Shown piece after piece: positions 42,768 through 54,399 of a stretch of DNA of 64,000 nt. Location: assembly GCF_031143425.1 (NCBI RefSeq), contig NC_090448.1:529870313-529934312 (forward strand). Reading direction: 5' to 3'. Every line of letters starts with the position of its first letter. The stretch's first letter is position 1. The position numbers and the translations under genes were made by a program. The notes below the pieces were generated by a model. It had not been told where the DNA came from, did not search any database, and worked only from the letters and a program-made list of their open reading frames with translations. Source of the DNA: Pleurodeles waltl (taxonomy: Eukaryota; Chordata; Amphibia; Caudata; Salamandridae).

Positions 42768-43451
42768 TTTTTTTATTTAAAATCTGTTTATTAAACTTAA
42801 TACAAAACAAGGTACAAAAGTAGCAGTACATTACATATGACTTGGTGAGAAAACACCCAGCTTCTCTCCTTGTGCTTTTCTTAACGTTTGTACATTACAC
42901 TGTACAACACAGCTGTATTTTAGTGTACTGGCTTTCAATAAACTTTATATAACTAGTAACACTTGACATGGTGGTTATTATTCTTAAATATATATTTTGG
43001 CGTCAAATATAATAGTGGGAGCATATGTCTATACAGGCATTAAGGGCTACATTTCTATGTGTGCGCTTTGGTGTGGGGGGATAGCAGTATCAAGGGGCGG
43101 CTGACGGGTAGATATTTTATGGGCTAGGTATGGTGGAACAATAGAATGGATCTGTTCTCGGCAAACTCAATTGTTATGGATAATTTTAGTAATAGCGTAT
43201 CCCAAGAATGTTGAAGGGACTATCTCATGGTGGATATTTGTCATCTCTGGATTCAATTCTAACTACAAAAAGGTCCCAGCTTTCGGTCCCGTCTTGTATC
43301 TGACCTCTATGTTGTGATTGCCTTAGGGTTTGAGATTCTGCCAATGTGTAATCATGTAGGTCTCGTAGCCAGAGGGAGTGGGGAGGGGCATTTGGGGCCT
43401 TCCAGTGTGTAGCTATCAGGCGTTTATACGTCACGAATGCCAAATCTACAC
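42768..43451 (-). mobile_element. 5'-truncated L1-type LINE: end of ORF2 and 3' UTR
   Basis: On the minus strand the end of an L1 ORF2 can be read near 43430-43260 (YKRLIATHWKAPNAPPHSLW, then LHDYTLAES). It is followed by an AT-rich 3' UTR with AATAAA and a short A-rich tail at 42768-42790. A 14-bp duplication TTAGTATCYAAACC flanks it (42754-42767 and 44080-44093, one mismatch). The MITE 43455-44079 sits exactly at its truncated 5' edge. Confidence 0.75.
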
Positions 43452-43454
43452 TTA

Positions 43455-44079
43455 GGGGGTCATTCCGACCCCGGCGGGCAGCAGGCGCCGCCGGGCGGAG
43501 ACCGCCAAAAGACCGTACCGCGGTCAAATGACCGCGGCGGTCATTTTGACTTTCCCACTGGGCAGGCGGGCGACCGCCAAAAGGCCGCCCGCCCGCCCAG
43601 CGGGAAAGCCCCAGCAACGATGAAGCCGGCTCCGAATGGAGCCGGCAGAGTTGCTGGTGTGCGACGGGTGCAGTGGCACCCACCGCGATTTTCAGTGTCT
43701 GCTTTGCAGACACTGAAAATCTTAATGGGGCCCTGTTAGGGGGCCCCTGCAGTGCCCATGCCAGTGGCATGGGCACTGCAGGGGCCCCCAGGGGCCCCAC
43801 GACACCCGTTCCCGCCAGCCTCTTCCTGGCGGTGTAAACCGGCAGGAACAGGCTGGCGGGAAGGGGGTCGGAATCCCCATGGCGGCGCTGCTTGCAGCGC
43901 CGCCGTGGAGGATTCCCTGGGGCAGGGGAAAACCGGCGGGAAACCGCCGGTTTCCCTTTTCTAACCGCGGCTTTACCGCCGCAGTCAGAATTGCCCCTGA
44001 AGCACCGCCAGCCTGTTGGCGGTGCTTCCTCCGTCCCCGGCCCTGGCGGTCCATGACCGCCAGGGTCGGAATGATCCCC
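43455..44079. mobile_element. Harbinger-type hairpin-string MITE, 625 bp, complete
   Basis: The ends GGGGGTCATTCCGACCC and (inverted) GGGGATCATTCCGACCC form the terminal inverted repeats, with TTA duplicated outside (43452-43454, 44080-44082). The interior is a series of GC-rich hairpins. Examples are 16-bp arms at 43687-43702/43706-43721, perfect 25-bp arms at 43739-43763/43765-43789, and near-perfect arms at 43870-43891/43894-43916. It does not code. Same family as 54400-54960 and 60302-60851. Confidence 0.9.
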
Positions 44080-44093
44080 TTAGTATCTAAACC

Positions 44094-44760
44094 TTGAGTG
44101 TATTCCTGAAACTTCTTATTTTTCTGAGACCTCTAAAGTGAAGCCTTTCATTTCTTCTTATCTGTTGTGGGTGCAGGTGGTGTTGGCGCAGGTGTACATC
44201 TAACTTTTGATTACCCTACATTTAGCCTTAGTAAGGGAACACATTTTTGTCTACTGTCAGACCTTTAGTAGGATATAGGAATGGCATATTCAGTATTCTG
44301 ACTTCTACTTGTGCAAACGAGCAAAACTTTGACTATTTACTTGAAGTTATTTCATTCAGCTTATGTACAAAAGTCTTCCTGAGACAACCCCAAGCCCTAC
44401 TCCTTCTTCTTGAAAGATCATCCCTACTTTTCTACTGCAGCCTTGGCCCAAGTGAATTCTTCTTAATTCTTTTTATCTTTGTCTTTGTTGAAGAGTAATT
44501 GTCATGATTGTTTATCACAGCCTACTATCTTGTCAAGTTCATAATTGTGATATAGTTTCAGGAATCTTACTTACATTAATGCTGTTTTACTGTGAAGGAT
44601 CATGGAGGTTCAAACGAGTGTGATCTCACTTCATTAAGATCTTGATCTCATGCATTAGGTACATTCTCTGAGTAATAGGTCAATTCGGGTGCAGAATACC
44701 TGTGACAAGGTACCCCTGCTTTCTTGGACCTTGGTGTCTGTTGATTTTCTTCTGACTCAC
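44094..44760. other. Intergenic, possibly decayed 3' part of the class I retrovirus
   Basis: Nothing recognisable. Env or 3' LTR remnants of the minus-strand provirus would be expected here, but I cannot see them. Confidence 0.35.
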
Positions 44761-45072
44761 TTATACCACAAAATTCTGTTTCCTCAATGATGGTTTTAGG
44801 TATGCTTTCAACTGACAGAATAGATCTCCAATGCCTTCTCCCATTTGGTCATTCCGATCTCCATGGGGGGGTCTTTCTCTTCTCACACTTGTCCCTTTAT
44901 CTGGATTGTGTGATTTCTCTAGTGGTGATGCAATAGTTCCTTTATTTTCAACTCCCAATACTTTATTTTCAGTGGGTATTTCCACACCACTCTGTGAGAT
45001 TTCAGGAACTTGTACAGGTTCAAGATTTTGCTGTACATCACCCACCTGGTCCTTCAGGGCATATGGACACAA
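44761..45072 (-). pseudogene. Possible env start of the class I retrovirus
   Basis: A 103-residue open frame lies directly after the integrase end, where env normally begins in this class. Polar sequence without a signal peptide, membrane segment or Cys motif. The assignment rests on position only. Confidence 0.25.
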
Positions 45073-45116
45073 AAGGGTTTTGGACTTAGCTCAGAAAATA
45101 CTACTTCTTCATAAGG

Positions 45117-46195
45117 TCACCTCGCTCTCTGGGTGTCTGAAACATGCCACCGACTGGGTATCCTGGCACACTTCACAGCAGTGTTGGTAATTAGGATTAC
45201 TTGATAGGGGCCTTTCCACCTCAGAGCCAGGCACGAGTTTTGCATGTGCCTTTTGATTTTGATCAAAACCCAGTCACCGGGGTAAAGGTAGTAGCACTGC
45301 TCCTGGTGCCGACTGGCAGTAGCAGCTCCAACCTGGTGAGAAACAGAAAGCACCACATCAGCTAATCCTTTGCAGTAATCGAGTATATGATGTTTACATG
45401 CACATTTGCAGACACAGTAGGAAGGCACATAACACAGCCCACGAGAATCTCATGTGGAGATAATCCAGTTCCCCTGTCAGGAGAGCTTTGAAGACAAATC
45501 AACACCAATTCTAAAGAACTGGCAATTTCAGAGAACTAGATGTAGTGACATTGGCCAATTGAGATTTCAGCGTGCCATTCAACTGTTCAACTATTCCCAA
45601 CGCCTCAGGCAATAGCTACAGTGCAATCACTGTTCCACTTGAAGTGCTACACACGGCATTCTACGGACCTCATTATTAAAATGGGTTTCTTGACCTGACT
45701 CCAGAAAAACCAGGTATCCAAACCGTGGAATTAGTTTGTGTAGCAGCAGTTTAGCTACAGTGAGACTATCATTTCTCTGTGCTGGGTAGGCTTCCACCCA
45801 TCAGGAGAAAATGCATACATATCTCAGCCCATCACAAACAGGCATTTCAAAAAAGTCGAACTGCAGCCTATTAAAAGGTCCTCCTTTATCTTCATATGTG
45901 ACAGTGTTACAGGGGTTTTCATCCCTAAATTCAGCTGCTGATATGTCACACATCTATGGCATAGCTGTTCAGCTGGGACTCAGAATCTAGGATTAAACCA
46001 GTTCAGTCTAAACAACCTAACCATTGTGTCCATTCCAATATGTGCAGGACCATGGAAATTTATTGTCATGGGAAACATCAGGCTATATGGCAACACTGGT
46101 CTTCCATCAGCTGAAATGCAAACATAATTTGCTTTTTTAAAACATCCTGCTCTAATCCATCCTTGCTGTTCTGCTTCTGAAACTTCTTCCTGCAA
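45117..46195 (-). pseudogene. Class I retroviral integrase, fragmented
   Basis: The N-terminal HHCC zinc module is visible (HGPAHIGMDTMVRLFRLNWF, then CHRC). The core is interrupted by many stops. Near 45490-45440 TGLSPHEIL marks the end of the core. The C-terminal domain at 45428-45117 has PGDWVLIKIKR and ALRWKGPYQVILITNTAVK, the GPY/F module typical of gammaretrovirus-like integrases. Not functional. Confidence 0.8.
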
Positions 46196-46418
46196 TCTTT
46201 TTATTCCTTCTCACGCATCAGCTACTGATAACAGCTTTGAAAAGGCAGTATCCTCATCAGATTAATTTGTATCTTCCTCTATTAAATATGTGTGCCTCAA
46301 CTGCACAATATTGTGCAACTTCATTGGCATATCTATTTCCAACTGTGATATAATCAGTACCACTTCTGTGGGCTGCACATTTAATTATGGCAATCTCTTG
46401 TAGCAATTATAAAGCTTC

Positions 46419-47342
46419 TTACAGTTTTGTCACATATTCTCCATTACATATTTGGTTACCAGATGATGTCATACATCCCCTCTGTGATGACAACTGCCTA
46501 AGGTCATGGACCACACCAAAGCCAGACTGATTATTTGTACATATTGTCACTCTCAACTGAGCTGAAAGATTGTATGCTCTTATAAAAACGATCAATTCTG
46601 ACACTTGTACAAAGGAAGCACCTCACAGCCAGGAGTCTTTGACCAATTCCTGAATTGTACAAACAGCATCAGCTATTCTCAAAGTCCCCTCATTCTCCTT
46701 AAACATGAGCCTTCCACAAACATTACATAGCTGGGCTCATCTAGAGGTTCACCTTTATATCTGGTTTTGGCTTGGTACATAAAGCTGTTACATCCAGGCA
46801 ATCATGTTCAACCTAATCTCCATCAATTTCACTTTCAGGCAATGGTAACAATGTAGCTAGATTGAGTCTTTGACATTTCTTCAGAACACCATTGTCTGCA
46901 GCAAGGATTTGTTGTTCACATTTTGTGAGTCAGCTGTTTGCCAAATACTGCGTTTTGGTACATGTGAGCAATAATTCCATGGAGTAAAGGGACCATCACT
47001 GTCAGAGGGTGTCCCATCACTATGCTCTAACACCTTGCAATACTGCCACCAACTGCTCCAACCACTTTATGGCAGCTAGACAGTCCTGCAACGGTCAACA
47101 TTAGTTAAAAAATATGTCACAAATCTTTGAGAGTCCACATGTAACTGAGTAAACACTAAGACAGCACAACCCTCCCTCTCACTGCAAAACAATGCAAACA
47201 TTTTAAAGTAATCATGCATTACCAGTGTCGGGGCACAACAGATATTTTCTGTTAGCTCTAGGAATGCTTTCAAGGGATCGTTATCCCACAGAAGCAAATC
47301 AGGCACATCTTTGTGTATCAGCCTCATTAAAGGTTTGGCCAA
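46419..47342 (-). pseudogene. Class I retroviral connection domain and RNase H, fragmented
   Basis: 47342-47076 carries the connection and start of RNase H (AKPLMRLIHKD, then CCAPTLVMHDYFKMFALF and REGCAVLVFTQ). 46604-46419 carries a later RNase H part (TNNQSGFGVVHDLRQL, then RGCMTSSGNQICNG). The catalytic Asp of the usual TDS motif is replaced in TNNQ. Stops between the parts. Confidence 0.75.
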
Positions 47343-47584
47343 TAGGAAAAGGTTTAGTATCCACTATCTATAGCAACCAAACATTCCCAGGAACATCCTA
47401 ATTTCTTTATGAGTTCTGGGTGGGTTCTTTTTCGGGACTGTCTCTGTTATCTTGTGTGACGCCCTCGCTCTTTTCAGTGAGATAAAAATAAGACTTTTTG
47501 ACAGTATTGTAATTTGCTCGGGGGAACCTTTTGTCTGTTCTTAGTCAAATGATTTAATAGAGCAGTACTGTCCTGTTTATAAGC

Positions 47585-48247
47585 TTATTGTGTACTTGAT
47601 ACCACACACAGGTCATCAATATACTGCACTAGAACTGAATTGCAAGGCATTTGTAAAGTTTCAACATTCTTTTTCAAGATCTGATAAAAAATGGAAGGAC
47701 TCTTTGTATACCTTTGTGCAACTCTGCACCATGCCATGTACAGAAAAAGGCCTGACAGAGATCCACAATGGTAAATAACTTTGCAGGAATCTGAAATAGT
47801 ATTGTTGCTGGATTCGTAACCATGGGACAAAGTGGAATCACAATAATGTTAATTTTTCAGATATCCTGGTCAATTCAATATTTGGTCTTGGGCTTCTGTA
47901 AACCCATAATCAGCAAATTGCACGGGCTTTCAACAATTTCTTTTAAAATCCCTTGCTTTAGCATGCTTTCAATCACTGGAGTTATTCCAGCCATTGCCTG
48001 AGGTGTTAGGTTATATGGTGGTGTTCTTGGAAAAACTGCATTTGACTTTATTGTTATTCAGACTGGTTCTACACCCCCAGTTAGTCTGACATCTTTCCCT
48101 GAAAAATCCTATACTTATAATTTTACAGTATCTCTTAAATTGGGAGGGAAATCCTCTACTGTCCTTACAGTATATAATCCTAAAGCTGCTTCTTGTTGGG
48201 ACATTTGAATACAACATCTTTATGATGCATTTGAAATTCAACACCAT
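47585..48247 (-). pseudogene. Class I retroviral reverse transcriptase, fragmented
   Basis: 47830-47585 contains WCRVAQRYTKSPSIFYQIL and VLVQYIDDLCV, the palm with the catalytic YIDD box. The upstream fingers lie in broken frames up to 48247. The usual LPQG before the palm is altered. Inactive. Confidence 0.78.
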
Positions 48248-48439
48248 CTGGTTTGCAGTAAATAGTGTGACTTAACTTGAACAAAAGATCCCTTTCTAAC
48301 AGAATTACAGGACTTCAATCACATACCACAAATCAGAATCCTCCTCAAATAAACCTATTTTTACAGGTCCGTTCTTTGAAACAGGATTGGTTGTTTGTTT
48401 GTTAGACCTACAACTTGGATCTTCTTCCCCATAAGTTCT

Positions 48440-48560
48440 AGTAGTGGAACAAGTAGCTCCTGTCGATGTGAAATGACACTAGGTGGCCATTAACCTCTCC
48501 TTCTACAAAGGGTCCACTTTGTTCTATCTCAAAGACTGTGCCAAGTACGCAGTCTTTCTC
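48440..48560 (-). pseudogene. Class I retroviral protease remnant
   Basis: A short stretch with GPFVEGEVNGHLVSFHID lies between gag and polymerase. The residues after HID depart from the usual D-T/S-G-A triad, and a stop follows. Called from position and this motif only. Confidence 0.4.
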
Positions 48561-48599
48561 CCTCTTCAGGCACCATCATTGGGAATTGTCAGAATGAAC

Positions 48600-50133
48600 G
48601 TTCTTGTTATCCAATATGGGGAACTGTTGAAATGGGTTCTGATTTTGGAATGGAATTGAATTTGCTCTTGGTACTTGATTTATTTTGAATCTGGGATTAC
48701 CCATATTTCGTGGGAGCTTGTGGGACCCATATTGTAGGAACTTGTGACTTCATTGGCATTTGCATTCATAGGGCTGGAACCTGAAGTGGAACATTTTGCA
48801 TTTGTGTTTGATTTACCCCATGCATTTGCCCATTACCACTCATGCGATATGGATTCCGTCTAAACTCTCTCTTCCATTGCCAAAACCTGTTAGAGTAGTG
48901 GCAAAGAGTTGATTTCTTCAGCATTGCAATGTCTACTCCTGAATTTGGTTCAACCAGAACACCTCAACCTCTACCCCTGTGGAACACCAACTCCACCCTG
49001 CGCAATTTGATCTCCATCCTAAATACCAACGGCTTGCATTCCACCAACATTCTCTTCATGCAGTTAATTCTAGAATCCCTTTGGAGCCAGCTTAGTGTGC
49101 GCCAACATAAATTACAGTTTATCACTACAGTATTTTGCATACCTCAGGATCCAATTTAAGGGCTTTCTCTGGAGCTACTCTGTCTTTCCTGAGTAGTAGC
49201 TGATCTTTCTTTCGCTCCTGTTCTTTAGTTTTCTGAAGTTTCATCAAACCGTGGGGGAAAAATCCCATCATCAAATAGTCCTGTCCCTCCCTGTGAAATA
49301 GGTGTCGTAAGGACAATTCTTCTTCCTTTTTTTTTATTGATTGAACATTTTGTTGTGGTGTCCATGCAATAATCTGAGTTTTGCCATATTGGATTCAACC
49401 CTGTTGTGCCAACTCCTCCAACAGCACCTGGAATAGTAGGATTTGGAACAATATTTATTGGTGCAGTTGCAATAGGCACTGCCAATGTCTGGGCTGAACT
49501 GACCTGTGACATTGGTGCAGGAACGATCACAATAGAGGCAGTAACACCTAGAGCGTTTATCATAGGGGCTGCTTCAAGAGGTTCAGTTGCAATCAGAAGT
49601 ACTGGAAGTGGTCTCTCAATCTGAGGTAAATTGAGATCAACAGGGATTGTGGCCACTGTAGCACCTTTGGTTGTAATACCCTTTGTACTTGTCATGGGAG
49701 CCACATATGACAGTGGACGATGAGGATAATAAGGCATCTAAAATGTCATCCCCTGAATCACTATAAGTGTCAGTTTTTCTTGCACCTTCCGCATTATTTC
49801 CCTGCTTTCATTCTTTTATGTTGCTGTTGCTGGGTGCCTTCTAGGACCCTCAGCTACACATTTTCTCCACCTCTGCTGTCCTTCATCCCCATGATCATCT
49901 GCGTAATTGCACACTGCTCTCTTGACTCTATTCAATTACCTTTACTTTTCTTTGGTCTGAGATGCTCGCTCCCAAGCATTCAATGCTTTGTACTGTGTAG
50001 ACCTAGGAGGTGGCTTAATGTGATAACATACTTCCCTTAAATGTTCAATAACGTTTAAATTAAAAGTACCATATTTTGGAAATCTGAATGGTCCCTCATT
50101 TTCAGTTATCTTATACCACTTGTCAAGGCACAA
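48600..50133 (-). pseudogene. Class I retroviral gag remnant
   Basis: 50133-49942 resembles a matrix domain (FPKYGTFNLNVIEHLREVCY, then PPPRSTQYKALNAWE). 49737-49225 is a 170-residue open stretch rich in Pro/Ala/Thr (ATEPLEAAP, VGGVGTTGLNPIW), as in the linker between matrix and capsid. Further left only an Asn/Gln/Pro-rich frame remains. Called from order, composition and the polymerase that follows. Confidence 0.55.
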
Positions 50134-51859
50134 ACATGTATGAAGCCCTTCTTTTGTCCCATATAATGACCTTGTGTACCTTCTGATGGAGCCTCTTCAC
50201 CCTCCATACTGGGACTCATTGATCATCTCTCATCAAATCTTTAAGACCTTTAAAACATTTCACAATTGTAAAGATTCAGCATTAAATGAACAAATACCAA
50301 TTAAAATTGTGATATTATTGTTCAGTTTACAATTCAGCATATGTCAATATTTTCCTCTAATCCCTACACAATCTTCTTTTTGTAAGACTATCACAGCTTA
50401 GTACTTGATGTCTCGTCACCTAATCTCAGCACAGCACTTCACACCAACTGACCTATCCCAGGGATGCACACTCAGACGTAGTTCTTCATTCATTGTAGCG
50501 GGTCGACCTCCTTCACCATTTTTCCGAAATTCTACAACTCTAAGCAAACACAATAAGCAAATAACTTTTGCCTGTTCCTCTAAAGAATTCAAATAGTTCA
50601 TTCATACATGAAACAAATCAGAAATCAAGTTTTAATACCCTCCGACTCCCTTACTCACACATTCGCACACACACACACACAAATGAAATCTCGACCAGCG
50701 GAAATCACCCTGACTGATATAGTGTCCCCATTGCACAATAGATTCCACTAACACCAATCAATATTAGTACAGTCACAACAATTTTTTATAGTACCAATCT
50801 CAGTTGTGCATTCAGTGGTACCTCACACCACAAAACCTTAGCAGACAACACCCAACCTATTATTTCTTAACTATTCCGGGATCTCGGACTACTCCGAGTC
50901 CAATGACAACTTCAACTGCTCAGCGTCAAGCACTTAGACCTGACTAATCTATCCTTGTCTACCAAAATAACAAACATATAACTTAAACACAATGACAAAC
51001 TCTTCAATAAACAATTGTGATGCATAATCCAATTGATACTCCTCCACAACTTTCAAAAACATGGACTCCTTCAGTCCAAATTCAGGCTTTGGACTTCAAG
51101 GAAAGGGCAATTCAAAACTTGGGCAAATTATTTCAGTTCCTTTTCTCCTGTGACATAAACTGTCTTCTCACTACCACTTCCCCGAGTGGGGGTTTCTATA
51201 TCTCAACTTTTGGGCTATTTAAACATAGACTTTTAAACAATTTTAATAAAAAGCGGGTTTGTTTCAAAATGAAACTCACCCCAACACAGCTGAAGGTGCA
51301 TGTGTTGTTGGGAGGGTTGAAAGTGTGAGGGGAGCATTATGTATAGGGCAGGGCCTGGGGTAGACATTATACACATCATCCTCTGCCCACCACCATTTAC
51401 TTACACCCTAAAAAATGGTTCACTGTTATGAGTTCAAGTTACACATCGTTATGAAAGAAGATGCATGTTGGCTCCAGCCAGAGTGCTAGAGTTGGGGAAA
51501 AGTTTAACAAAGGTCAAAGTCCAATGTCATTACATATGGCAGAGCTGCATGACAAGTTGACATAGATAGGATGCCACCAAGCAAATACAACATATTGGCA
51601 TATTACATACATAGGAGGACTATTGAGAGCAAGAACCTCCAGTCCTTCTCATACTTAAAATGAAGAGATGCACACACTGAATATATATAAAAAACTAACT
51701 TGAAGGACAGAGAACTAAATAAATTGTCTAAGTGATGGAGTGGACGGGTCTTCAGTATGACATATCCAGCAAATGCCAGATATCTGCTGATTTGGATTGC
51801 TCTGGTCATAAAGCACTTGCTCTTTAGCTCAAAGTCCCTTCTAATAATGACTCCAGCCA
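50134..51859. other. Leader of the class I retrovirus and intergenic sequence
   Basis: No coding similarity. A CA microsatellite lies near 50666-50681. Near 51240-51290, AATAAAAAGCGGGTTTG and GAAACTCACCCCAAC resemble 14865-14900, a possible old dispersed repeat. A 5' LTR should lie here, but I cannot define it. Confidence 0.4.
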
Positions 51860-53897
51860 TTCACCTCCTTCTACATAATATTTTCACCCCTGGAAACAAA
51901 TGGATAAATCCAATTTAAATAATGTCCATGGGAAGTCTCAACCCATCCTGGGCAATAACATAGATGCAGCAGCCACTACTTTCTCAAATTGGATTGATTC
52001 TGCTGGCACCCAGCTTGCCCCCGGTAAAAAATGGTCAAAAATAATAGTAGGAAGCCCTCTATTAAGATTGCTAAAACAAGATTATAGATGTCAGGAACAA
52101 AAATGGAGAACTAACTACTGCCCTGAAGAACGGTAAAATAACATGCAATTTATCAGCAAGTATAAAGCCCTGATTATAGCAGACAATGTAGACATTTTAC
52201 GTAGAAAATCAACACAGCAAAACATTCCACCAAAGAACTATTTAAAACAGTGAAAAGTTTGGCAACAGCAATACTAACAGCACAATAGAACCCAACCAAA
52301 CTCAGTCTCACAAGTTAGCTGATGTTATCCAGTTGAACGTTAATCCCATCTTCAATTAATTCACTCCCAATCTGAACGGCAATCTCGCCGATCTTGGAAA
52401 CATGAATATCAATACAAAACCCTACACCTTTTCAGCTTTCTCCCCTTCTACTGGTGAAAATGTTGTGAATCTCACTGAGGATCCAAAATCTGATGCCCCA
52501 ACAGATCCTTGTCCCCCTGAGTTCCTGCATGGCATCTAGGGGACAGTAGCAGTTCAAATATCTGAACTGCTAAACATGATAATAGTATCAGGACACTTTC
52601 CTTCAGCCTGGAAGAAGGCATTGATCCTTCCCTTGCTCAAGAAACCTTCACTAGATCCCCTAGATGTGAAAAGCTACCGGCCTATCTTTCGCCTTCCTCT
52701 GCCAGCAAAAATCTTCATGAAAGAACTCAACATTGAGCTTATGGCTTTTCTTGACAAACACCACACCCTAGATGGTTCCCAGTTCTGTTTCAGGCCTAAT
52801 CATTGTACTGAATCAGCTTTGGTAGTTGCTACAGAAGTAATCAGATCTCTGGTTGACAGTGGGGGCAGTGCAGCTCTGATTATTTTTGACCTCTCAGCTG
52901 TGTATGATACTGTTAACCACTCTGGGCTAATCGGCCTGCTAGAGTCCATAAGCATCAGAGATTCTGCCCTCTCCCTTTTAAGTTCTTTCTCTGGGACATT
53001 TTACATCTGAGCCTTTTTCCCTCCAATGTAAGGTTCCTAAGTGGTATTCTTTCAGCCCCATCGTTTTCAATGTCTATGTGGCACCCAGCCTGATGGGCGC
53101 CGTTTTTTAACGCCTGGGTCAGGGCAGGCGTTAAGGGACCTGTGGGCTCAGAAGGAGCCCAGAGGTGCCCTCCCCTGCCCCCAGGGACACCCCCTGCCAC
53201 CCTTGCCCACCCCAGGAGGACACCCAAGGATGGAGGGACCCATCCCAGGGAAGTAGAGGTAAGTTGAGGTAAGTATTTTTTTTCATATTTTTTTTTGTGG
53301 CATAGGGGGGCCTGATTTGGGCCCCCCTACATGCCACTATGCCCAATGACCATGCCCAGGGAACAGAAGTCCCCTGGGCATGGCCATTGGGCAAGGGGGC
53401 ATGACTCCTGTCTTTGCTAAGACAGGAGTCATTTCAATGGGGGTTGGGCGTTGGGTTGAGGGCTGAATTTTGCCTCAGACCTGACTTGCCCAAATTTTTT
53501 ACGCCCAACCTCCATTTACACCTACGCCGGCGCTGCCTGGTGTGAGTCATTTTTTTTGACGCACACCAGTCCGCAGCGCCGGCTAACGTCTTTCAATAAA
53601 TAAGGCGCCCGCATGGCGCTTTGGAATGGCGTTAGCCGGCGGTAAAATTTTTGACGCACAACTGCGTTGGCGCAGTTGTGCGTCAAAAAGTATAAATATG
53701 GGCCATAGTTTGATCTTCTGGTGCTAAATTGGTAGCCATCCCCAGATTCAATAAGACTAGCTGAGGATGCAGAAGTGTTTCATTTTCCACCTGCAAACTG
53801 TGGAATTCTCGACCTTTTAAACTTAGAGATCAATCAGATTTACTACAATTTTGGAAACAGCTAAACACTTGGCTTTTTCTTCCTTACTTTAGGTTCC
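51860..53897 (+). pseudogene. L2-type LINE ORF2 remnant, interrupted by a MITE
   Basis: 51900-52136 corresponds to the linker between endonuclease and polymerase (FSNWIDSAGTQLAPGKKW, then LLRLLKQDYRC). 52576-53010 is reverse transcriptase (GHFPSAWKKALILPLLKKP, YRPIFRLPLPAKI, FRPNHCTESALV, FDLSAVYDTVNH). LSPIVFNVYVAP is at about 53050-53089, with the segment in between lost. After the MITE the C-terminal signature resumes at 53807-53897 (LWNSRPFKLRD, LQFWKQLNTWLF). The pattern matches the CR1/L2/Rex group, most like L2. The catalytic FADD box is missing. Old and inactive. Confidence 0.82.
53091..53704 (-). mobile_element. MITE (GGCCCATATTTATAC end), one terminus seen
   Basis: The right edge, inverted, reads GGCCCATATTTATACTTTTT and then a perfect hairpin with 19-bp arms (53648-53666/53671-53689, loop TTGG). 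Other hairpins: 14-bp arms 53401-53414/53419-53432, and CATGCCCAGGG...CCCTGGGCATG near 53350-53382. The left edge shows no matching terminus, so this copy is truncated or rearranged. It splits the L2 remnant. Confidence 0.75.
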
Positions 53898-53984
53898 GCT
53901 ATTTGGGCTTGCTGTCTGTCATTAGCGAAAAGATGCCATCAGGCTTTTGTGCATTTTATAACTTTTTTACTGATTTACATAGTC

Positions 53985-54160
53985 TGACTATACCATTTGA
54001 CTTACAGCAAAAGCAAGTTCACCCAGATGGCAGATATGTAATAACTGAGTAAACAGTGGATAGTGAACCCGAACCTTTAACTTTAGCACGTGTGTATGCA
54101 CCAGTGGGGAACCACAAAAAATGTGTGGCTACATTCACTCCATCGCAAGCAACCTGTATG
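53985..54160 (+). pseudogene. L1-type endonuclease fragment
   Basis: A frame with QVHPDGRYVITE, one stop, then PLTLARVYAPVGNHKKC resembles the middle of an L1 ORF2 APE-type endonuclease (GRY...TL..VYAP). Too short for a clade. Both ends missing. Confidence 0.5.
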
Positions 54161-54399
54161 TAGAGTGTATAATTCAATTGTATTTACAACATGTAAATGA
54201 ACAGCTTAACTCCATCATTGCCAAGTCCACAGTTTCATAATATTACGCTCCATTTCAGCACACTGACAAAAAACATGCAATTGAGGAATACATTGCAAAC
54301 ACAAGAGAGTATTTATTCTATTCTCCTATATCAATTACACACAAGACTGGACATGTTCCTGTGCATATAGGACCTGGGAGTGAAAGTGCTCAACACAGA
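54161..54399. other. Short unassigned stretch before the MITE
   Basis: An open frame near 54257-54400 (HAIEEYIANTREYLFYSPIS) has no family I can name. It may be a remnant of an adjacent element. Confidence 0.3.

Larger units (their letters stand above)
44761..50133 (-). mobile_element. Class I (gamma/epsilon-like) endogenous retrovirus, heavily decayed
   Basis: Reading leftward the order is gag (50133-48600), protease (about 48560-48440), reverse transcriptase (48247-47585), connection and RNase H (47342-46419), integrase (46195-45117), then a possible env start (45072-44761). Every part has stops and frameshifts. The type is set by QYIDDL in the polymerase and by gammaretrovirus-like integrase motifs (TGLSPHEIL, GDWVLIK, WKGPYQV). 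I could not find paired LTRs, so full borders are unknown. Confidence 0.8.

Noticed and set aside
43225..44097. Pro/Arg-rich open frames across the 43.5-kb MITE (similarly at 54.4 and 60.3 kb)
   Set aside because: GC-rich palindromic DNA has few stops. The frames on both strands mirror each other and do not agree between copies.
50900..50925. Candidate primer-binding site of the class I retrovirus on the minus strand (TGGACTCGGAGTAG after TTGTCAT)
   Set aside because: It begins TGG after a CA-containing border, but it is mainly a short palindrome (CTCGGACTACTCCGAG). I cannot match it to a tRNA end with confidence, and no LTR pair supports it.
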